Source: Wyeomyia smithii (Eukaryota > Arthropoda > Insecta > Diptera > Culicidae). From it: a DNA stretch of 64,000 nt. Location of the stretch: positions 198,211,857 to 198,275,856 of the forward strand of contig NC_073695.1 in assembly GCF_029784165.1 (NCBI RefSeq), read 5' to 3'. The notes beneath the pieces were generated by a model that worked only from the letters and a program-made list of their open reading frames with translations, had not been told where the DNA came from and ran no database searches. Position numbers and translations under genes: made by a program. Below are positions 32,651 to 45,462 of this stretch, in pieces; position 1 is the stretch's first letter, and each line of letters opens with the position of its first letter.

Positions 32651-34537
32651 GTAAGATCGTTCTAAACTATATTAGAGACAGCGAAGCTCATATGCTCAAG
32701 TAATACTAAATACGAGCCCCTCATGCAAATTAGTCTGGAAGTGTGAATACAATGTTATGTCTAATAGATATAACAACGTATTCATGCGGGGCTTAGTGTT
32801 TATGAAGGCGATCTCGGAATGTACGTGTTTCAGCAGGCATTCTTGAAATGGGTCGTTGAGTGAACACTAGAGCTGTCACCTTTCATCTCCAGGGCTAAAA
32901 ATATTTGCAGCTCTTCATCTCAGCTACAAAAAGATATGGATGCAGATAGGTTTTTTCCATAAAAGCACTGCCGGCCAGTGGGAGATGAATTGTAAACACA
33001 CACACACACAAGTCTAATATTAAAGAATCACAGCTTTTGGACTGCTTGACTGATTTTCAAAAACTCCAACAGCAATTAGAATGGCTTTGCAGGAAAATAA
33101 TAAATTATAACATTAATTCGGGCATGATTGCAAAATATCTGAAGATATTTTTTTATGTTTTGTTTGTTTTTTTTTTGTATAAGTAAAGAGACCAACTTTT
33201 TTCGACTGATGTTTTATGTTTTCATAGTGTAAGGTGAGCAAAGTTTTCCTTTTTTTTTTAATTTTACAAAAAAAAAAAAGAAAATATTCTATTCGATTCG
33301 GGCTTGTTTTTTCTTTTCAGAAAATCTCTAGAGTGCAGGAGAATATCTTTAACTGTGAAAACAACTGCCGCAAATCAACGCACATGCTAGAAAAGAACGA
33401 TGGACCATGTGTATCGGGCGAGCTTCCAAAAAGCATCGCGGTGGAATCTGAAATCTCTCTCTTGCAAGACAATGAACTATAGTGTACCTGCTCACACGTA
33501 TGGACATTACGCACAATAATTACGCTGCAGAGCTCTCTGCGGTGCTTTCTACAGTTTGTTTCTGAGCATGGCAGAAGCGGAAAAGAGATTGGATAGTAGT
33601 GGGAGAACAAAAACTGTGTTGCTTGTGCCGGTCGAGTTTACTTATGTCGAATTCGTTTTGACGGTTAAGCTACACGAGGAATGCACTTTTGCCAAATTGT
33701 TTTCTCGCCAGTGTACACTGTGGTGTACTTCTGCGTATTCTCTATAGAATGATTCACCTTTCTTGTTTCTCTCAGATGTGGGATGAGCTGGAAGTGTGTT
33801 TGTCTCTCTGTAAGTGGTAGACACACTTCGGAATGCAGAAAGAAGCAGCGTGGTGAGAGCATTGCTACACGCAGACCAGAGAAGTGCGCAGTGGCCAGCA
33901 TCGTACCTCGAGACCATCCGGGAGATCTGGGAGGTTTCTTGTCTAATGATTTCAAAATATGTAATATAACTATGACATTGAGAGTTTAAGCTTAGCGCCT
34001 GAATTTGGAGCTGTTATTGACAAAAGTACATCTCATGTCATCCTTGATGTCCAGTCTGTTACGGTATTTGGTATTTATCCGCAACATTGCAGAAAATCTA
34101 AATTCACAAAGAAACGTCGACACGAATGGCAGCAACATTCGAAGCACTAATTTTGCGATATTAGAAAAAGAACCACGCAATCGCAGTTCCCTCTAACAGT
34201 CTTATTCCTCCTGACGGGGATTCACCACCGATTGAAAAACACTGATGTAGATATTTCAAACTTTTCGTGTGAGATTTCATACTTTTTTGAAAAATTAAAA
34301 AGAATCTACGTAACATATAAAAAATTATAATTCGCAAAATGGAAAAAGCTATCAAAAACGTGACATCTTCTTTGCAGTGCAATTTAGTGAGCTTGTTATG
34401 ACCATTGGCATCTCGAAGGAACGTGTCATTCACTTTTTTGCACACCAAGAAGTTGTGTGCGCGACTGGTGCCACACTTCTTATAAACTCATCAGTGCCAA
34501 ACTTTTGACGATGAGTTTGACATTGATTACGCGCAAT
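32651..34537. other. Unassigned; probable intron
   Basis: A short (CA)n run lies near 32996-33010, with A- and T-runs at 33170-33280. Open frames at 33234-33955 overlap on both strands and show no domain. Nothing else is supported. Confidence 0.4.
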
Positions 34538-34920
34538 AGGAAGAAAGTCGTGACAACGGATGAAACATGCACCACTTCACTCCTGAGTTCAATCGAGAGT
34601 TAGCAGAGTAACATTTACCTGGTTAGAGTTGTCCGAAGCGCAAAAAAACACAACAAGCAGCCGTCAATTCTTGGTCAGTATTTTTATAGATTTTAGGGTA
34701 TCATATTTATTGTCATCTTGAACACGGTAAAATAAACAGAAAACGATAATGTTGTGCATTATTCGACCGACTGGACGTTGAAATCAAGACAAAATGGCTG
34801 AATTTGGCAAGGTAGAAATTGCTCTTTTAACAAGACAACGCTTCCGCTCATTCTGCTCGGGATGTGACCGAAAAATTGGAGGAACTCCGCTACGAGCTGG
34901 ATGCGATGGAACATGTAACT
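34538..34920 (+). pseudogene. Mariner-family transposase fragment
   Basis: Translating across stops and one frameshift gives VVTTDET (first catalytic Asp, codon 34559-34561), then MHHFTPEFNRELAE, CPKRKKTQQAA, YCHLEHGK, LFDRLDVEIKTKW and QDNASAHSA (second catalytic Asp, 34834-34836). The two Asp codons are 275 nt apart, near the usual 90-odd codons of mariner DD34D enzymes. The region with the third Asp is missing, as are the N-terminal DNA-binding domain and the TIRs. This is an inactive fossil. Confidence 0.85.
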
Positions 34921-37900
34921 GTATCAAACAGTTTTTAACATTATAAGCTTCATGAAAGCTGGGTTTTTGAATAAAGGATAAAGGAAGTAGTAGAAATAAT
35001 GTTGATACGTACGTTTGCGAGACGCACTAGAAAACTGGGAATCAATCAAAATATTATGTAACCTGTTTGATTCATATTAACTCTTACTTTAATTAACAAT
35101 TTTAGTTGTAAAGATTTAAAGCACTTCTTTTTGGGTTCGAGTGTTTATGGTATTCCGCATTTCTAAAGTTGAGTGAAATTGAAAAAAAAAAATCATCGCA
35201 GTTGCTGGAATTTATGTCAAAAATATCTATTTTTATATTACTTTTACTTTCCGAGTGTCTGATCTGAGCACCGAAATAACACCGCAACAGCGAAAAAAGG
35301 GAAAAACCACCGGTGAACCAATAATTTAATGCAACTTTAAGCTGCCAGCTGGAGGGCCGCGCCTCGGTCAGTCGGTATCTGTCGGTATGCTTTTGTGTCT
35401 GGCGGCCAGCGACGATGAACGGCGGAAAATCTAAGAAAGAAAAACCTTCAAGGTTGAGGGAGTGAACAAAAAAAAAAATGACGACGACGACGACGAACTT
35501 GCGGAGGACTTTTACGTCCCGTCGCCGGCTGGCGGCGGTTATGGAAATGGTCAGTTTCACACCGAGCCGTTCGTGTTTTCTTTTTCTCCGCCGTGTTCTT
35601 CCACTACTGTAGGCGGCCACGGCTGGCAAGTGAGAGTAAAATTGATCAATATTCTTAAAGGTTCCGCTGAGATGCGCTTTTCGTTCGATAGCAAGATTTG
35701 GGGCAAAAACTTTCGATTTTATCCTGGTTCGTAGCACTTAGTGATTTTTTTCGGAAACTCACTTGAGATTACGACTAGGAATAATGAAGAGTAATAATTT
35801 ATAGGATTCTGCAGTAATAGTGAGCACTTTCGCTCTTCGACCACGGAACGGGGGGAAATTTATCTAACGAGCTAAATTTTAATAGCGATGGATTAAGTGA
35901 GTTTTAATTTAATTACAGAATCCTGCGGAATATTTCCGAGCACATTAGATGATGATTTCGCGGCACCAACCAATGACGTAGACACGAGTAGCGCCGGGAG
36001 GTGGGGTACAGAAACTAAGGCAAGATTAATTATTTTATAAAAGTTGCGCTCGCCATCGAAGTCGACGGACGACAGCGATGCAATTCGTTGAGATTCGGGC
36101 CGTTAGCAGCCAAACGGCTTCCTATCGTTTCGCAGTACCCAGTTTAATCAGGCCAGCGGCAAACTTTGAAATGAGCAAATGAATACGTAGCGAAAAAAGC
36201 GTTAGGGTGGCGGTTGTGTCATGTGTAATAGCCCCAATAGTAGCTAGAGAGTAATCAATTTTTATAGACTTACGAATAAGTACTAAAGACTTTGTCATTC
36301 ATAAAAAGAATTTGTCTGTTTTTATAATTAGAGTAAAAACCACCCTAAAACATTGCATCGGTGGCGACGCAGTGATTAAATTCTCTGAACGATTTATAAA
36401 ATTCGCCCGCACTTTCGAGCCACGATAGCACTAGAGCTGCAATTCTCAACCATTCGACAGTAATGAAGTTCATCCCTAACCATCCCCAAATACTTTCCTT
36501 GCACGGGGCCACAAGTCAATCCGAGCCAAGAGCGCAACAGTAGTACAACCTAGTCGATTTTCTATGTTTTTTATAATCGCAATTCTTCTTCTGCTGCTGT
36601 CTTACCTCATTCCTTCGGAGATACTCCGTCACCGATGTGTGTCTACACCAACAAATTAATGAGTTAAAAATTTAATTCTAATTTACGCCAATCTCATCTC
36701 GCTGTTGGGTCCGGGAGTAGTAGACGATACACTTTGTACCAGCTCAGGCCGGCAGTCGTCGAAGTTTCTGTGCACTCGATGAGAGTTACCTACATTCGAG
36801 GTTTAATTTTCCCCCTGGATCATGGGAGGGTGCGCGACACGATGGCTAACTTTTTTCCACTATCTCTTCTAGCGACGCGGTGTTACCCTTGGTAACGTCA
36901 GCATTGCGCGGTTCTCGGTATGGTAGGGCAGAAAAAAACTTATATAATTAAGAAAAAAAAAAACCATCACTGAATCGGACCGCGAACGAAGCAACATACG
37001 CCATCTGCGGTGGCGATGGGATGTGATACGACGGCGACGACGACGACAACGAGGACGACGACGCCCGTCTCCGAAGGAAAGAGACAAATGGCCATCACCA
37101 TCGTCGGCATCCCCTTAATTTATAATAAATATGATGACGCTTTCCATGTTGATGGGTTTTGTCCTAAGCAACCTGAGCTAAAGTAGGACTTTGACTTTCG
37201 GCGAGCTAGGAGTGAAAAATACCCAATTCGAGAAGTTTGAGGATGGTCAAAGATTAATTTTACAATTCGTGTTTCAAAAAAATATATCAGAATTATTTAT
37301 AAATACATAAATAAAATAAAATAAATAAATTTATATTATCGTGTTAAGATTCCAGCACCTGGCCCTTCAGGTATTATTGTATACATATAATTTCATTATT
37401 CACTTATTACTTAGATTTTGTGATATTTTTTCAAAATATATGAAAATATTTCCTCATTGTGCTCTGTGTTGTTTTTCTGGGCCCACCAATTCAATTAGTT
37501 TTTGCTATACCGTGATATTTTTTACATATTTCCAGAAAACGTAATATTTTCCAGGAATATTCGTCAGATAATAAACAGTAGTTGACAGTAATTTGATAAA
37601 CATCCCCATCTGCCATTATCTGACATAAATTTACAAACGATTTATCGAGCAAACATTCGCATTCGAAGTCAATACACGTGATATGCCCGACATTCACCCA
37701 AACCAGCTGACAAAAATTGCACTTTTTCTTCATTCAAATTCATTAACCACCCTCTTCCGTACACTAGCACCCATTCAGCCATTGAGAGTGCCCCTCTTCT
37801 CGCGTGTACCCTCTTCTCGTCGGTTTCTTCCCAAACTCCACCGTCTGGCATCCTGAATGCGAAAACCCGCGAACTCGCAAGAAGGCAAACACACATTCAT

Positions 37901-38921
37901 CTCATTTATGCGAATCATTTTATTTCGCTTCTTTTCTTTTTGTTTTCGAGAGGTTTTTCCACCCGGTCTGTTCTCTTCTTTTGAATCCGAAGTCGCAGGC
38001 AGCCCTGCCTGGCGCAGAAGTGGGCACCCGATTTTCGGTAGCAGCATATCATTCATCAGCGCGAGCTTCTTTTTCTGCCTGCATCTGACCTACCCTCGCG
38101 TAAGCATAATCTCTACCACACTCCACACGAACTTTGAACGCATCATCGTCAGACGTTTTATGTTTTTATACCGAGACGCAACTTACCACCACACGGGATG
38201 TGTAATGCATGACGGTGGATCCTGGCCTGGCGACGAAGAAGCGAGTAGTGATTCTTTACATCCACCGGGAAACGGTGCAGTGAAGGGCAACCAAAAAAAT
38301 AAAAAAGAACCAACAGGCAAACACGAAATCACCGAGTCTGGTATGGCGGAAAAAGCAGTGTGCAGGTTGAAGTTCAACTTTCAGGATATGAGAAAAGTGG
38401 GTTCACACGTTCTACCTGACACGGTGCGGCCGGATTGGCGTACTGCACGCGGAAACAAGCAACAGTCAGCAGTCTTTTAATAGGTGAAAGCTTGTTGATG
38501 TGATGATGATGTGGGAAATAAGGTGAAAGTTTACGATTACCAAGGATTCGTCGTTCTGGGCTATACATTTCTTTTTCCACTGTGCTCAAGGCAAATATAA
38601 TTTGCGATGCTAATGATATATAGTGGAGAACTTTGTATGCATTGAGTGAGTTCCTGAGATTTAAGTAGCTGGTGGATTGAAATTTACACTGTGTTTTACA
38701 CTCGTTTCAGCACGTGGTTTAGGTAGAACTCGTGTGAATACCTTTTAGAGAATACAAATTCTCATTTGTAGTATTTTTAGGAGGCTCGCGTATATATTGA
38801 ATGCAATCTGAAAACATCTCTGGTAATTCATAAATAGATTCTACAATTTTTGAAAGGGTTTTTGTCTGGAGTAGCTTAGAAAACGAAACGATTCGCTGAT
38901 GTACTAAGGATTATACACAAA
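34921..38921. other. Mostly unique DNA, no supported gene
   Basis: Less repetitive and locally richer in GC than its surroundings. GAC/GACGAC runs occur at 35480-35497 and 37030-37062. Frames of 211 codons (35737-35102, minus) and 207 codons (37857-38480, plus) have no domains and overlap frames on the other strand. It could hold regulatory DNA or UTR exons of the gene starting at 32112, but nothing can be assigned. Confidence 0.4.
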
Positions 38922-39069
38922 TTAACCGTCTAGTGCCCAGTGCCGCCTTTAGACGGTCCTCAGTCACACCTCTAAAAAGCTTCAATCAATACTTGAAAAA
39001 TGTTCAGAAAGATCCATAGTGATATTTTCGAATTCCGTCTGAAAATTAACTTGGGCACTAGAGGGTTAA
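38922..39069. mobile_element. TTAA-flanked 140-bp MITE (piggyBac-like)
   Basis: The body 38926-39065 is flanked by TTAA on both sides. The ends are CCGTCTAGTGCCCA and the complement of CCCTCTAGTGCCCA, one mismatch in 14. The inner part includes GCCGCCTTTAGACGG. No coding capacity. The TTAA target and short TIRs are those of piggyBac-type MITEs. Confidence 0.8.
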
Positions 39070-39129
39070 GGTAACAGAAAGAAAAATGATATTGGCTCCA
39101 ATTATTGTAAGCATTTTTTAGATTTATCA

Positions 39130-39205
39130 CCCTTTTGCCTTTTCACTAGAAAGGTATAGCAATCACTGGCATATATAAGCAGGTTTTCAACCTCACTCAC
39201 TTTTT
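39130..39205 (+). repeat. Rep-X left-end fragment
   Basis: TTGCCTTTTCACTAGAAAGG, TATAGCAATCACTGG and CAACCTCACTCACTTTTT match the first part of Rep-X. Truncated. Confidence 0.6.
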
Positions 39206-39354
39206 TTAAAGACAGCAGGGGCCCGATTCTCATAATCTCAGCGTCAAATGAAGTGTCTAGTAGGGTGGAGCAGAGAGATCGATTTTTTAGCACCAAGTTT
39301 CTTTTTGGTTTCTTTTGGGGCCCCAAACAATCCCAACCCTACCGAACGTCGATT

Positions 39355-39900
39355 TTTTTCCTCTGTGTGGACTCATCACTGCGACCAGAGACATTTGATC
39401 TATTGCGATATGACCCAGCTGTTATCTGTACTCCGCACTGCATATTATTGGCAATATCACTATTGAAGTAAGTGATACCCTTATCATTTATATCCGTGCT
39501 TGTGTGCGAGGTGTTACCCTTTCGTTTCAAGCTTACTGTTCTACTACAGCGAGACTCTTTCTAACCTATCAATATTGCCAAATTACATTTCTCTGGAGTG
39601 AGACTTACCAAATGTTCTTCTCTGGCCAGGTTTATTCTAAGTCCCTCTTATTATGTCAAGAGGAAGGAGTTTTATCGAAACTTCGTTCCCCCTGCCAACA
39701 ACGCATCGCGATCACAAATCCCTGAAGAGGTTCTCAATGCTTTACTTCTGGACAGTTTTATTATAAGTAGGACTTATATTTTGTCAAAAGGAAGGAGTCT
39801 TATCGAATTCCCCGAAGAGAACTATTATACGTTACTCAGACCTGTTTTATTATAAAAGAGATTTATTTTTTGTTAGGAGAAAAGTTATCAGAAGTACTGT
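39355..39900 (+). repeat. Rep-Y copy 2
   Basis: It matches 29250-29940 closely: CTCTGTGTGGACTCATCACT, TCTGTACTCCGCACT, then the tandem units with GTCAAGAGGAAGGAG and ACAAATCCCTGAAGAG. One tandem unit fewer than the 29-kb copy. Confidence 0.75.
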
Positions 39901-40089
39901 AGGATTCAGCTTGAATGTTTTTTGTAAGAAATGTGCTTTCTGTCTGTAAGGTGGTCAGTAATAAAATTTTTCAATTTATTAAAAGGAAACAAAACAAACG
40001 AAAATAAAATGATGCTAGGATGCTTAGATGTACCTGGAAGTGCCGGGAGATCCTCGCGAGAATTCAGTTAGGTCAATTCACTTTTTCAA

Positions 40090-40540
40090 GGTATATTATC
40101 TGTCATTTTAGATGGGGATCTCTTCTGATCTTCCCTAGGAACTTCAGAGGAAGAGAGCTTTTTTCTCGCTTCCAGATTGCCCGGGTTCAGTAAAACAAGG
40201 TTTCTCAACTAAATCATCAGAATCGGATTCATCGGACAACACCTTGTAAAGACTCGGTGAAACCAGTTTGGTGACTGTGGCCTTTTCAAGCATTTCAACA
40301 AAAGTGCGCTTCGAGCGCTCTGCCAAAGACCGCTTGGTTTTGTCTTGGGCATGCGAAGTCTGACCACAATAAAGGCTCTTTGCGCAGGCGTTATCCGCAA
40401 TTGATCTCCGCATTTACCGCAGCTTATCTTATTGCCGCAATGGGATGCTGTATGAATCAACTGCTGGCTTTTGACGCAGCATATCAGCTGCGGTACAAAC
40501 AAGCACACATGTACACAAACTGTGGACACAATTTTGCAGA
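40090..40540 (-). pseudogene. Non-LTR ORF1 (gag-like) C-terminal fragment
   Basis: Two minus-strand frames together read IHTASHCGNKISCGKCGD (zinc-knuckle-like Cys/His region), then in the other frame NACAKSLYCGQ and KRTFVEMLEKATVTKL with an acidic SDESDSDDLVEK stretch. The Cys/His pattern followed by a charged tail resembles ORF1 of non-LTR elements from a family different from the Jockey copies here. Frameshifted, no start, no ORF2. The clade is not assigned. Confidence 0.55.
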
Positions 40541-41476
40541 CCCGTTAAAATTCACTCTAAATGGTGTGGGTTTTTACACCCTTGTCGAACGATACTCAAT
40601 GCAGTTGTTTGCAATCCAGTATCTTTACCGGTTGGAAGCAGGAATTGTTAAAACTTTCAGTTTCAGTCTTCGACAGATTCTCGACAGTCAAATTCGAGTG
40701 AGTGGCCACGTCGCACAGTGCGTTGAATGTATGGGAATGCGGGACAAAAATCAAAACAGTCATTCAGGCCATTTTTTTTAATTGGTGTAACACGAAAAAA
40801 GTTTTGTACTAATGAGAGCATAAATGACGAATGGGAAATAAGTAATCGCAAAAATGTCTCAAACGCCATTTCTCATACAGAAGTATGAAATGAAAATTTT
40901 CTTAGAATATTATCCATTTCGAGATAAAAGGCGTGAAAAGCATGTTTTCTTAATTTCTATGCGACGAAGAAGTGACCTAAACGCCACCACAATGAGTTTT
41001 CATTTCTATTTTATTTCCTCAACAAAAATGTTTATATACGGTTTACTATTGCACAATACCTAGATATCATTTATCCGGGAATCTTTTATGTGTTTTAGTC
41101 ATAAATTACGTCTTATACATAAAAATAAAGGACAAATGTACGATACATTGTTCATTCTTGGTTGCAGTGGTATCATTCGAAAACGTAAATTTCGGGTAAA
41201 GGAGCAAACTTGAGCAATGGCAATCACTTCTAGAATTTCAAGGATATTCTAATTAAAAAGAGAAAGCGAAAATCAGAGAGGTATTTGGGGTACTTTTTTT
41301 GACGATCAATATCAAATCGAAATTGCCCCATTTCTAAAGAGCATGACCAAGAAGTCTTTAACTTCCATATGCGCTATGTTATGTCTCGTTTGTAATAGGT
41401 GAAATGTAGTAGTTCCACGCCTCTGTCGTTGCTCTTTGGGTTTTAACTGGGAAAGATAGAGGGTATATAAAAAAAC
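40541..41476. other. Unassigned DNA
   Basis: No gene or element end is recognised. A plus-strand frame to 40781 is the shadow of the ORF1 fragment. Confidence 0.45.
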
Positions 41477-41639
41477 CCTAAATTAATCGACCTAGCGGTC
41501 AGACCCAGCCTTTCTCATTTAAACTTATTATTTATGAAAATAGATTTACAAGAACGCTTCAATCCAATAAATGTATATTCACTCTTAAGGTTCTAAAAAA
41601 TTGATGTTGTAATCTATACATATAAAAAAAAATTATGTA

Positions 41640-42200
41640 TGGGTTTTTGGTGCCGATAAAGGTTCCTATGATAGTTTGAGACCCCTCCTTCTTCTGGAAG
41701 GGAGGGGTCCCATACAAACGAAACACAAATTTCTGCCCATCTCGAAAACTAATCAACTAAATGGAACCAAGTTTGGCAGGTAAATGTTTTTAGTGGTAAA
41801 AAATATGTTCATAATATTTTGACACCCCCCTTGTTTTGGAAGGGAGGACTGCCATACAAATGAAACACAGATTTCTGCACATCCTGAGAACTAACCAGCT
41901 GAATGGAACCAAATTTGGCAGGTGAATATTTTTAGAGGTAACAAATATGTGCATGATGGTTTGACACCCCTCCCTTTTCTATGAGGGAGAGGTCCCATAC
42001 AAATGAAACAACATTTTCGCACAGCTCCAGAACCAATCAAGAAAATACAACCAAATTTGGTATGAGAATGTTTTGAGAGGTAACAAATATGTCCATAATG
42101 GTTCGACGCCCCTCCCTCTTCTGGAAGCACATGTTTCTGCACAAATTTCTACACATCTCGCGAACTAATCAACTAAATGGAACCATATTTGGTGATTGAA
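41640..42200 (-). repeat. Rep-X block 1: four ~141-bp tandem monomers
   Basis: G-rich hairpins recur at about 41683, 41826, 41966 and 42107, spaced 143, 140 and 141 bp. Each monomer also has CATACAAATGAAACA, TTTCTGCACATC and AACCAAATTTGG. Confidence 0.85.
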
Positions 42201-42229
42201 AGTTTTCAGTGGCAACCAATATGTTTCAT

Positions 42230-42850
42230 AATTGACCTCAGGCAACATTTTGGATTGTAAGATGGCAACATACGGTTTCTGGAAAACAGCCGAAAATGGC
42301 CGATTTCCACCCTATGTAATAATATCCGGATCTAGAATGATACACACGAGCTCAAATCGACCACAGATACCATTTTGAATTCTAAGATGGCGACTTCCGG
42401 TTTCTGAAAAACAGCTGAAAATGACCAAATACCACCCAATATGAGTATCTCCGGAGCCAGAATGTTGCAAGAAGCTAAAAATTGACTTCAGACACCACTA
42501 TGAATTGTAGGATGGCAACTTCTGGTTTCTGGAAAACAGCCAAAAATGGCCAATTTCCGCCTATCATAAGTAACTCCGGAACTAGAATGATACACAGCAG
42601 CTGAAATCGACCACAGAACCCATTTTGGATTCTAGGTTGGCGACTTCCGGTTCCTGGGAGACAGCCGAAAATGATCGAATAACACCCAATATGGGTGTTT
42701 CTTCAACCAGAATGACGCTCAGAGGCCAGAAATTATCTTAAATACCATTTTGAAATCCAAGACGGCGACTTCCGGTTTGTGAAAAACAGCCTAAAATAAC
42801 CAATCAGGCACCATTTTGAATTGTTTAATGGCAACTTCTAGGAAAGTCGA
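42230..42850 (-). repeat. Rep-X block 2: five ~125-bp tandem monomers
   Basis: The GATGGCAACTT/GGCGACTTCCGG mark recurs at about 42261, 42385, 42511, 42635 and 42761, a spacing of 124-126 bp, with a shortened last unit. Each has AAAACAGCCGAAAATG and AATATGGGTATC-like parts. Confidence 0.85.
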
Positions 42851-44499
42851 AAATAACCGAAAATTACTCGATATGGATATCGAGATGATGCATAGAAACC
42901 AAACATTGACCCTGGACACTATTTTGAATTTAAAGACGACCACTTTTACTTTATGGAAAACAACCAAAATAACTAAATACCTGTGTCAGATTGATGTCAG
43001 AAAATCTGCTGAAAATGGCCGAATACCACCCAATATGAATATATTCAGAATTAAGGCAATGTACAGAAGCCAAAAGTCGAGGATGTTGTCATTTCGATAA
43101 AACCAGTCATTTCAAATGATTTGTTATTTGACTTTGATCATATCCTATGGCCGATTCTCCGTGCATTTGCAGACTTTAAACAACTCGGTTCAAATAGTAC
43201 GATACCGCATTTAAATTATATTGAGGTCACAAATATCGATCAAAGCAGGTATCGTTTTAAATAGTCTTTGAATTTCTTTTCTTTCGATTACTTTTGAGCC
43301 ACATATCAAATTGTTATGAAATTTGTTATTTGTAAGTTTGAGAGATGACTCGTTCGTATGACACTAGTTATGTTCAAATAAGTCATGTAATTTTTGAGAT
43401 AATAGACTTTCGTTGTTTTATTAACAATTTAATAACGATTACTTAAGTTCGATTATAATCAAATGAAATGGGAACGTATAGGGCAGCCAAACTTTGAAAC
43501 CACGTGTTCAATCATAATTCATCAGTTAACGCTTAACTAGTCCGCTCGTCTGATAATAATGTTGATTGTGTAGTTTCTGAGATAATGAAGTTTCGTGATT
43601 TTCACATTTCGGTACTTTACAGACGAAGTTACAGTTAAATTACAGTAAAATTCAATAGGGTGTTATGAGGCAGCTAGACTTATCAATTGACATTAATTTT
43701 ATGGAAATCGGTTCAGCCATCTCTTAGAAAAGTGAGTGAGTCCAAGTCGTCTTCGGAATATGTTCCTTTTCAAAGCTGGATTTCACATTTTTAAACATAA
43801 CAGTCAAAGTAATAGTCCGATTGCAAAACAAATCGATAGGGTCTTATGGTGCAACTAGACCTTCCATTTGACACTGATTTTATGAAAATCGGTCCAGCCA
43901 TCTCTGAGAAACATGAGTGAGATTAAACTGTCTTTAGAACACGTTGTTTTCGTAACTTTTGACCCACTAGTTCAATCTTTATAAAATTCAAAAGTTAAGG
44001 GTTTTCAAGGTAGCCCGTTCATTTTAAACCAATTTTGTTCAAATCGGTTGTGTGGTTTTAGAGATAATGATGTTTCATGATTTTTACATTTTGATACATA
44101 ACCTCTAAACTAAAAATCCGATTACAATAAAATTTAATAGGGTCTTATGGAACAACAAGACCTTTCATTTGCAATTACTTTCATGAAAATCGGTCCAGCC
44201 ATCTCTGAGAAAAGTGAGTGAGAATGAAAATCTGCACACACACATACAGAAAATGCTCAGCTCGTCAAGCTGAGTCGAGTGATATATGCCATTCGGCCCG
44301 TTGGAGCACTTTTATATCTTTGGTTTTGCAAGTGATTGCTATACCTTTCTAGGAGGAAGGCAAAAATAATTTGGAAAATGAGAAGATTTTTACAATATAA
44401 CGTGCCACTTGAATAGTTAAAATTACTTCACAGTAAATCCGTTTTATAATCATACATGTTATCTTACGAGGTTAATACTATCATTACTATATGTCTCAT

Positions 44500-45462
44500 A
44501 TAAGGGAATTGTGGGTAAATTAAACAGGGTGGTAAAATGGACACCTGTTTAAATCTCAACTATTACGTTGAAAAATAGTACAAACTTCTTTGGCACCTTA
44601 TCCTAGAGGCACTAGAAGCTATTTGAGACAAAGTATGTGACAAGAAACAGTCAAACAGTCAAAATAATAAAAAAAAAAAACAAAAACACGTGTACATTCG
44701 TGGTGGTGAGGTTATTTTTGGCCTACAAAAAATAAGGTTTTTCTAGTGAAAAACAGTATTTTATAACGATTTTTCTGCAAATATCTGTACTCGGACTACT
44801 AACCAGCAGAAATCATCAAAGGTTAGTAATTGTTTGAAAGATTTTCTGGATATATTTAAGTATTTTCAATAATATGTATGTGCGGGTAAAATGGACAGCC
44901 CATGGTGATGGTAAAAAAATCGTGTTAGTTTCCATTGAAAAATCTAGATGCTTCGTGTTTATATCAGAAAAACGCAAAGGTAAACTCGGACCGATGAACA
45001 GATGACCGCGGCTAAACGTACCGTTGAATGCGGAATGTCCGTAGAAAAGGCTTCCGCCATTTCTCAGTTTTTTTGCGGATAAGGCCATATATTGTTATTA
45101 ATTCTACGACAAACGGTTAACATTGAACTGTTGGTGAATGCATAAGTGTGTTACGTACTATGGAACAACAATTTACCATCTGTAAAGGGATCATTAATGT
45201 TCACGCCCAAGGTGTTCATATTACCACCTCCCTATGTTCATTTTACCCACACGTGTCCATTTTACTCCCAAAAAACTGCTTTCGAAAATGCTCATGAAAA
45301 CTACGAAAAAAACGCTATTTGAGTACTTCTTCTTATTTTTTGTATCAACCATTAGTGGCTCAGTTAATGTGCGCTGTCGACTCATAGTTGTAGTGTTAAA
45401 CTGTGGAGAAAATTGGGAAATGGCTTAGGGTGTCCATTTTATCACCCCTTCCCCCATGAATA
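44500..45462. mobile_element. TIR element with GGTAAAATGGACACC iterons
   Basis: GGTGGTAAAATGGACACC near 44528 is mirrored by GGGTGTCCATTTTATCACC near 45428. Variants occur inside in both orientations (CGGGTAAAATGGACA near 44883, TGTCCATTTTACTCCC near 45255). The outermost bases and target duplication are unclear. A 90-codon frame in it (45088-44816) has no domain. Confidence 0.65.

Larger units (their letters stand above)
41477..44367 (-). repeat. Rep-X, most complete copy
   Basis: A 2.9-kb copy in reverse orientation. It begins CCTAAATTAATCGACC and CAGACCCAGCCTTTCTCAT (right end of Rep-X), then block 1, block 2, a long A-rich region with repeated CGGTCCAGCCATCTCTGAGA (about 43880-44215), and finishes with the CTCGACTCAGCTTGACGAG stretch and the CTAGAAAGG hairpin end. 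No coding capacity. It preserves the empty site of the element at 10031-10924 near 43740-43755. Confidence 0.8.

Noticed and set aside
35102..35737. 211-codon open frame on the minus strand
   Set aside because: No domain, mixed low-complexity and hydrophobic runs caused by GAC/GTC triplets and A/T runs, and an overlapping frame on the other strand; no splice context.
37857..38480. 207-codon open frame on the plus strand (and opposing frames)
   Set aside because: No recognisable family, alternative frames open on both strands, so likely chance in a GC-richer stretch.
41640..42850. CRISPR-like array
   Set aside because: Direct repeats are contiguous 125-141-bp monomers in a eukaryotic repeat, with no short repeat/unique spacer pattern.
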